From: Tetracentron sinense
Taxonomy: Eukaryota; Streptophyta; Magnoliopsida; Trochodendrales; Trochodendraceae
Direction: 5' to 3'
Assembly (NCBI GenBank): GCA_015143295.1
Contig: CM026573.1
Location: forward strand, 6,126,434-6,190,433
DNA: 64,000 nucleotides
Part shown: in pieces, positions 57,181 to 64,000 of the stretch
How the letters are laid out: each line of letters opens with the position of its first letter
Numbering within the stretch: position 1 is the first letter of the stretch
Program-made: the position numbers and the translations under genes
The notes under the pieces: generated by a model
Database searches by the model: none
Seen by the model: the letters and a program-made list of their open reading frames with translations, nothing else
Told to the model about the DNA's origin: nothing

Positions 57181-58355
57181 CATAATGGAGAGTGGCTCCT
57201 TATTTGCGTGAGAATTCATTAACTTCTTTTTCTCTTTTTGTTAGATAAGAGAATTTGCTTTGATACTGCATAGGAAGCTCTAGAGGCATGCTTTATCACT
57301 CATTGAGAGGTGGAAAGAGCCTTAACTAGTCCCCATAAAGATGAAGTCCTTTTCATATTATTATTATTATTATTTTTTTGGTAACTCGGAGTATCCCCAA
57401 CCCTAGGGCTAATCACCAAGGGTGTGATGGGAGCCCGCACCCGCCTTACTAGGAAAGTCCAGGAAAATCCCATGTGGGAGCTGGCCCAAAGGGAGAGTGA
57501 GAAGTCAAACCCAAGATCCTAGATATCCTAGATATTCATATTATTGGACATTAGGTTGCGTTGGAATAAACTTCTAAATTGATTCTACCAACTTTTGACT
57601 CAAAAAATATCAAAAGTCGATAAAAATCACGTTTGGTTATCCACATATCTTTCAACTTTCTACGAAAATCAAATGTTAGTGAAAGTAAGAAAACAATTTT
57701 TTTAGAAAGTTAGCCCAAGGAAACTTGGGTTCTGTAGATGAAACCTTTAATCTGAGTCTAGCTACTTCGATTGAATTATTCTAATTCAGGCCGACATTGC
57801 ACAAATCCCTTTTTTTCCCTTTTGTTATCAAGCTTAATAAACTATCAAATTTAGCTTATCCTTCATAGGAGTGGCAATGGAACCAGTATGAGCTTGACTT
57901 TTTGATTTTTGAGTAAGCCCATTTTTGAGTAAGCCCGGCCCGAAGCCTGACACAATTACATAGTTTTGGAAGCTCGAACTCAGCCAGATTTCTTGTTCAA
58001 AAGCTTAAAAGGGTGATAAAATAGATTGAAAATCAAGTTGAAGATCGAAATATATGTCATTGCTTCGGAAAATTCAAAACCTCTTGTACGTTACTTGTTG
58101 AATATCTATGATCTTCATGCGACTTTCAATCTACAATTCTTCTATTATCAATCTACTTCCTGTTATTATAAGCTATCCGCAGGATATTTGCTCAAGATAG
58201 CCCTTTCTATATGAGTGAGATCTTTATAGCCATTTAAAGATGAGCTCCACAACTTTTATTTACTTCCTCATTTTTATAGTTCCCTAGTCTTTCGGACTCG
58301 ATCTTTCCTAGAATCAATAAAAATTCAACCACATCCGGAAGTTTCTTTAGTTGGT
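57181..58355. other. downstream spacer, unassigned
   Basis: No gene. 57390-57530 has a SINE-like vocabulary (CAAACCCAAGATCCTAG) but ends could not be set. Confidence 0.4.
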
Positions 58356-58920
58356 CCAACTAAGGGTGAAATCAAGCTGAGTCGAGTAGTGGGGTGTTCA
58401 AGCTTGTTTGTTAATTAGAGCTCGAGCTTGGCTTGTTTATTAAATAAACAAACTCAGAGCTTCAATAAACGAGCTCGAGCCATTCACGAACAATTTGGAT
58501 CATTGTATATAGCTATTAATATTAGGTGAAGATTTTACTCTATTATCCTTGTATTGGTAAATAAATTACGGTGTTACCTATTATTTTATTATAAGTTTAT
58601 AATTGTATAAACGGTATTCTTATCATGTAAAATACATTACATACTACTAATCTTTACTAATTTATAATAAATATACTTAATGTTAGTATTTAAATGAAGT
58701 ATGTATATATTTTAAATATTTTAGTAGTTTAAGTGTATATATATATAATCGAGCTGAACTTTTAATTAACCGAGTTGTGGTGTGTTCAAGCTCAGCTCAT
58801 TAGTTAACCAAGCTCTAAAATCAAGCTCGAGCTTGGCTTGTTTATTAAATAAACAAATGCTTTTAATGAGTTGAGCTCGAAGTGTTCGCGAGTGCCTTGG
58901 TTCGTTAATCACTCCTATGT
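58356..58920. repeat. GAGCTCG/GAGCTTG dispersed repeat
   Basis: Arms at 58370-58500 and 58745-58910 carry GAGCTCGAGCTTGGCTTG and its relatives around an AT-rich middle. Same family as 41696-42660. Confidence 0.55.
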
Positions 58921-59302
58921 CCAACCATTGATGGAATTGTAGCTCTCTCTCCTCTTTTTGCCTCCAAATTAATAAAGGAAACTTGAATCTTTCTATTGTT
59001 CAAGACAACCAAACTAAGATGTTCACGTGAGAGAAACCCCAATTTTTCAATTTCAAATAGATTGTCTGAGATCAATAGTCAGTGATGTTGTGAGACTGTA
59101 TGATCTCAACCATATGATTTAGTGATGACAGAAAAATTTAGCAAATGGTCTGCATAATAGCACTCCAGTTTGGATGATTGACTTTGATATTCTTACCCAT
59201 CTGATCGATCTCTTAGCTCAGACCCAGTTGGTTGTGGTCCTTGACTCCCTCTATGCCCTGCATCTTGTACAGTAGCAATAAAGTCCTGTTTGGATGCTGG
59301 GG
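58921..59302. other. intergenic, unassigned
   Basis: No coding domain or repeat ends recognised. Confidence 0.4.
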
Positions 59303-59400
59303 TTTAGCTAGGAGTTGGGTTCTGGCTCAACCCTCTGTACTTTTTGCAGTTTTTAGCTAGGAGTTGGGTTCTGGCTCAACCCTCTGTACTATTTGCAATT
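59303..59400. repeat. 49-bp tandem duplication
   Basis: TTTAGCTAGGAGTTGGGTTC starts at 59303 and again 49 bp later. The two units differ at only a few positions. Confidence 0.9.
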
Positions 59401-59768
59401 TTTAGCCATTTTCCCTTGTCAGTTTTTAACTCCTGTTAAAGGAGGATTGGCTTCAAACCACTAATGGCTGACCACAGCAATCCCTCCTTGGATTATTGTG
59501 AATTATTTTTCTAAAAGAAGCCAACAGATCTGATGGTAGTGATCAGCCCCTTTAGTCAACTACTTGGGTGTACAAGATCTTGTAGCAGTCTAGCTTGGAA
59601 GCATTGAATAAGGCAGTAATTAGTTTATTATTGTTATTTTATTATGCTTTTAGACTTTCTTCATTCCTCTATAATACTACAGATCTGTTACACACTTACA
59701 CTATGGATAAAGAATTAATTGACATAGGATAATAGGATGGAAATGAGGAAGAAAGACACAGTACCATC

Positions 59769-59964
59769 AAGGGGTTGGACTAGTGGCCAAAGACCACGCC
59801 TCAAGAAGCGGAGGTCTTAGAGTTCGAGTCCCTTCCCCTTGTTGGTCACCCAACTTTCTTGGTTGTGTTATTGTGTAGTATAAGGGGATCTGCCGGTTGA
59901 TGTATTTAGTCAGGTGCTCTAAGAGACTCGGATACCCTTATTCCTTAAAAAAAGAAAAGAAAAA
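59769..59964 (+). mobile_element. tRNA-derived SINE with perfect 13-bp TSD
   Basis: Box A-like GGTTGGACTAGTGG near 59774 and box B GAGTTCGAGTCCC near 59820 give an internal pol III promoter. The 3' end is A-rich. Flanks ACACAGTACCATC at 59756-59768 and 59965-59977 are identical. The 3' part is shared with 32595-32661. General structure is Au-SINE-like. Confidence 0.9.
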
Positions 59965-60213
59965 ACACAGTACCATCGGTGTCAATTGAGATCTTAAAGG
60001 TAAAACTAGGCTGTATTGAACTATCATAGTCGTTGAATCGGTAAACTCTTAGGGGGCCTTGATAAAACTTAAAATAAAAGTTTATTGAGTTTTTTTAACT
60101 CTAAATTAAATATGTAGACCTTATTTGAAAATTGAGTTTATTTTGACTTTAAATTATTAAGTTAAAATTTATCTGGGTGTCTAAATCTTTTTGAAGCAAA
60201 GGTTTTACCTTTA

Positions 60214-62855
60214 GGCTATGTTTGTTTGCATGGAAAATAAAATGGAAAAGAAAACTTTTCCAACATAATTACTTTTCAGGAAAAGTTTTCGTACCTTCTA
60301 TTTTCTAGTGTTTGGCTAGAAGGAAAAAAATCTCAGAAAATCATTGGAAAAATATTTTCTTCTGTTTGACTAGAAGGAAAAAAAATCACAAAATCATATG
60401 AATTTTTTTTTTGTTTATGGATGGTTGATTTTTTAAAAAAATATCTTGATTGATATTCTCAAAACCATGGATATAATATAGAGATACCTCATAAGAGTCA
60501 ATGAATATGTCTACAAAGGAGGATGCAATCCCACATCTATGAACTGAACAAATGCATGCTTAGATGAAGAAAAAACGTCTCCTATTGGCTCCTCATGGTA
60601 TGCTTGATACCCAATTCATAGGACCCCCAAAATAGAAGATCAAGAATGCGAAAAGAACACGGCAACTGTCCCCTCTTAGAGGGGTGGTGATAGTGGCATT
60701 GCGCCCATTATGCGAATCATGGGATTTTAGTCCCCTGAGAGTTGAGGTTGACATCCTCTCACCTTCTCGATGGGTCACAGTTTCACACTGACTTAACTAG
60801 TTTTGTGGTCCTGCCAGAACATCGAAATCAATTAACATGAAAGCAATAAATACGAAAGAAATTAACATGAATAGGAATTGTCCATACGGCATGATGATCT
60901 CTAATTGTCTTCTTCACTGCTTTAGAACATGATTGGTGTACTGAAATACTAGAGCAAGTCCAGTGAGCACCATTGAAAAATTATATTTTGACAAGGAGAA
61001 CATTATGAAATCACATCAAATATTTCGAATTAAACCATAACTTATTCATGAAGTTTCTCTTAAGATAGAACACAACATGTAAAAACACTTCTTACTCATT
61101 CTTACTTGATTTAAACAATCTCTATTTCTCTCGTTAATTATTCGATTCACAAATATTTTTCTCTCATCATTCCTATTGACAAAAGGCGCTCTTTTAAGGC
61201 ATTTTGTATAGTAAGCTGCAAGGAGACAGACAAAGCCTATTGCAGTAGAAGCTAAAATGTCAACTTCAACCTTACGCTTGTCAATGATATGATTAATCCT
61301 CATATCTAAAACATAGAATAAGTATGTTAAACTTTGACACTTATTATACGTATTTAATTAAATGGAAAATTTAATTATTAGATTAACAATACTAAATATT
61401 AACCTTAGATAATTGTACTTCTATTAATTATTAGGCAGGCAAATTAGGGTTATGAGATCACTAAGCATCAACATCTATTACATCTATGAAAATATATAAA
61501 GCAAACAATATATATAACTATATATGGACATCTATATTTAACCTGCAAAACTATTTTTGTCGTTGAGACATACTATTAAGTTTCTACTATCAAACAAATA
61601 AGAAATTACTAGAACTTGAAAGACCAATGATGGTTATCGTATGAAACACTTGACAAATATCATGCAAGCATTCGAGTTGTTTTCAATACCAGTATTGTAT
61701 AAGCATCTAGGTATCGAAACCTATTTATCTATATACAATGAGAATTCTCAAATAAATCAGCAATGCAAGATAGAACAACTAACAAATATTGCAGTAAAAA
61801 GAAAAAGAAAAGGAGAATACCATGATGTTTTCAGTCATTACAATAGTAAAAATAATTTCTAAAATTTGTACAATTTCAAAAAAAAAATTTCAAATGTTTT
61901 ACTTGATTATAAGAAGAAAATATTTTAAGAAACTTAAACGCAAGCAACAAATCCCTCAGCCTCCAGCATAAATACATCGACCCAAACAAACAATCTACTC
62001 TATTATCGACTGATCTCATAACAACCCAACATCCAAAAACAACCATACAAACAAGTACTTCGAATTTCAAATCAACAAGCTAAATCCTAAATATAACCGG
62101 AGACAAGAATCATTCAATTATCCAAGATCCCAATACCAAAAAAAAAAAAAAAAAACAGATCCGAAGATCTGATAAAGTGACTAGAAATAGATCCAACCAA
62201 CAAAAATACATAATATAATCGTGATCAATCTGGTCTGTTTGATCACATGCAATGAACTTGGATCAAAAAATTTCAAATTAAAACCAACAACGACAAATAA
62301 AGTGAACAAAGATAGAAGATTGGTTGCTAAAATTGCGACAATCATACAAATTAAGTCACCATTAACAATGAGTGTCGCTAAAATCTTCGCTAAAACTATG
62401 AAACGAAAGAAGATTTCGATTCTAAAAACAGAGATTCAGATTAGTTGCAGATATTATTAGTGTTCTTTAGAAAATCACCAATAAAAGGACCCACAATTAA
62501 ATTATTTTATAAAAAAACTGATTAAAACCTAGATTTCAGATCTAGGTTGTGGTGGTGGGAGATTGAAGAGTGTAAAAAATTAGAGATTTGTACTTACAAA
62601 TCGTTCTTGGTGTGGCGGTTTTGGATTCAGAGTGATGGAGATGAAGAACAAGAGTCTGAGTCAAGAGTCGAGAACACACAATGGAAATAACTTCTCTCTG
62701 TATTTGAGAGAAATGTTTTCCTTCTATATTAGAGAAAATATTTACTCAAGAAAAAAGTTTTCCGACAGAAAATAGATTTTCCAAACTACCAAACACTTTT
62801 GTTTTCCTCTAGAAATATTTTCTTTCACCTATTTTCCTGACAAACAAATAGAATT
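60214..62855 (-). mobile_element. PIF/Harbinger-like element
   Basis: The left end GGCTATGTTTGTTTGCATGG and the inverted right end ATTCTATTTGTTTGTCAGG are similar, with GGAAAA and more inverted text inward (60230-60400 versus 62720-62850). TTA flanks both sides (60211-60213, 62856-62858), the usual Harbinger TSD. Inside is a minus-strand ALP1/HARBI1-like fragment. The DDE nuclease domain is not visible, so it is non-autonomous. The right end is degraded and less sure. Confidence 0.6.
61046..61303 (-). pseudogene. ALP1/HARBI1-like N-terminal fragment (DUF8040-type)
   Basis: 85 codons with FVNRIINERNRDCLNQ, then VRMSKKCFYMLCSILRETS and a stop. This resembles the helical domain that precedes the nuclease in plant ALP1-like, Harbinger-derived proteins. 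The nuclease part is missing. A leader-type donor (ACGATTT|GTAAGTAC, minus strand, about 62600) and the position inside a TIR element support a transposase origin. Confidence 0.55.
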
Positions 62856-62858
62856 TTA

Positions 62859-63520
62859 AAGAAAAAAATAGCTCATGTCTCCTTATTACAAAACCTCTAT
62901 TTTAAAAAGATTTAGAAATCTAATTAAACTTTAACTTAACAATCTAAAGTCCAACTAAGATTAATTTTCAAATAAGCTTAAGCTCTTATTTTAAGTTTAT
63001 TTTATCAAACGCCTGTAATTTTTATGATCATGGTATGTGAAATGTGATTCTTCCTCCTGATGTTACACACATACGCGTGTATATACAAGATCTTAAGTTA
63101 TAAACTTTTTTTTTTTTTTTTATAGAAAAGTGATTTTTTTTTTTTTAATGATGGATAGAAAAATGAATCTATTAAATAGATTTAGCAAGATAGATTTTAT
63201 GAAAAGTAAATCAATCTAATCTAATCACACCTAAGCAAATCTAATCTACCCATGATTGATGCTAATCTAATATTGTGATGACATGAATAATTTTGAGGAT
63301 AATGCATGCCCTCTACCCCATATATATGGCCCTGTTACTCAATGATCTCGATCTTTTGATCCCCATAGAGCAGAGCGATGGAGGTGGACCATTTGATCCC
63401 AGTCAATGAATTCTTTGGGGAGTATCATCTTCAATATACTCCAAGTGCATCTTACATTTTCTCTTATAACATAAAGTTTCACTTGAATGGAGTATGGAGA
63501 GAGTACACTCTGTCATTATT
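62859..63520. other. intergenic, unassigned
   Basis: AT-rich with T runs near 63105-63122 and 63135-63148. No coding domain recognised. Confidence 0.4.
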
Positions 63521-63522
63521 TT

Positions 63523-63547
63523 AGAGAGAGAGAGAGAGAGAGAGAGG
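63523..63547. repeat. (GA)n microsatellite
   Basis: About 12 GA units. Confidence 0.95.
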
Positions 63548-63694
63548 TTCACGTGAGAGCGATAGTACTGCCTTGCTGCTTGACAAGGACTCTTGACTTC
63601 TTACAGTTCATTTCTTATTCTGTTTCTCTTCCCTCAGTATCTCAGTCAGACCAACTGAAGTACTATATAATGTAAAAAGAAAAAACAGTTTAAA

Positions 63695-63880
63695 TGTAAA
63701 GAGGAGCTCTGCTTCACCACGTTGTGGTGAGCTCCCTTTTTTACACAATCCAGTGGTAAATGTGTAATTATGGTGTGTTGCAAAATTACCCAAATCTCTA
63801 TCAATAATTACAAACATGCCACTTAGCGTAATAAAGGAAGCTCCGCTTCAACACCATGAAGCTGAGCTCTGGCTCAAAAC
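63695..63880. repeat. inverted-repeat segment
   Basis: GGAGCTCTGCTTCACCAC and the nearby GTGGTGAGCTCCC form a perfect short hairpin core (TCACCAC-GTT-GTGGTGA at 63713-63729). GGAAGCTCCGCTTCAACACC at about 63837 repeats the theme. Probably MITE ends. Confidence 0.5.
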
Positions 63881-64000
63881 TAATCTAAAAAAAAAAAAAC
63901 TAACATTTACGTACAAAAGCTAAAAAATATCTTTTTTTCTCTGGTTCAATGAGTTAGTTCTTGAGATAGAAAACAAGTACATGTAAGAGAGAAAACATAT

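Noticed and set aside
59769..59964. tRNA gene
   Set aside because: A box B is present but no cloverleaf; the A tail and the 13-bp TSD show a SINE.

Overview
This window is nuclear DNA of a flowering plant, most likely a eudicot. It is AT-rich and intron-dense, with GT-AG introns from under 100 bp to about 8 kb. The proteins are plant-specific family members and the repeats are typical of angiosperms: Ty1/copia, L1 and RTE LINEs, tRNA-derived SINEs, hAT, Mutator and PIF elements, and Helitrons. I cannot name the species.

Four protein-coding genes could be assembled exon by exon; every splice junction given below joins in frame. From left to right: (1) the last two exons of an LSF1-like starch phosphoglucan phosphatase (+, 5080-7737), with a decayed Ty1/copia element (1 to about 4300) upstream of them. 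(2) A complete AMSH2-like JAMM deubiquitinase (-, 28564-9771, 12 exons, predicted 399 aa) spread over 19 kb by transposon-filled introns. (3) A complete peroxin PEX14 (-, about 41469-31847, 12 firm exons plus one uncertain first exon). (4) A complete cytosolic-type beta carbonic anhydrase (+, 50596-57079, 8 coding exons, 256 aa). LSF1 and AMSH2 converge. AMSH2 and PEX14 are in tandem. PEX14 and the carbonic anhydrase diverge across 9 kb of repeats. The four products (starch turnover, endosomal ubiquitin removal, peroxisomal import, CO2 hydration) do not form a pathway, and I see no gene cluster.

Almost everything else is layered transposable-element DNA. The best-bounded elements are: an L1-type LINE with one unbroken 1205-codon ORF2 inside AMSH2 intron 9; a non-autonomous hAT element with an 8-bp target-site duplication (TSD) in AMSH2 intron 2; a Mutator-like MITE with a perfect 9-bp TSD in AMSH2 intron 10; SINEs with 11-13 bp TSDs, one of them split by a later hAT-like MITE; a poly(A)-tailed retroposed fragment with a TSD of about 16 bp; head-to-tail Helitron-like termini at 43.1-43.8 kb; and a PIF/Harbinger-like element at 60.2-62.9 kb with an ALP1/HARBI1-like N-terminal fragment.

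I found no convincing new biological system. The observations most worth checking are the N-terminal domain retained by the AMSH2-like protein, the tandem Helitron ends, a family of elements that vary in the number of an internal repeat of about 90 bp, a small inverted-repeat module shared by otherwise different elements, and transposon-derived sequence directly upstream of the PEX14 start.
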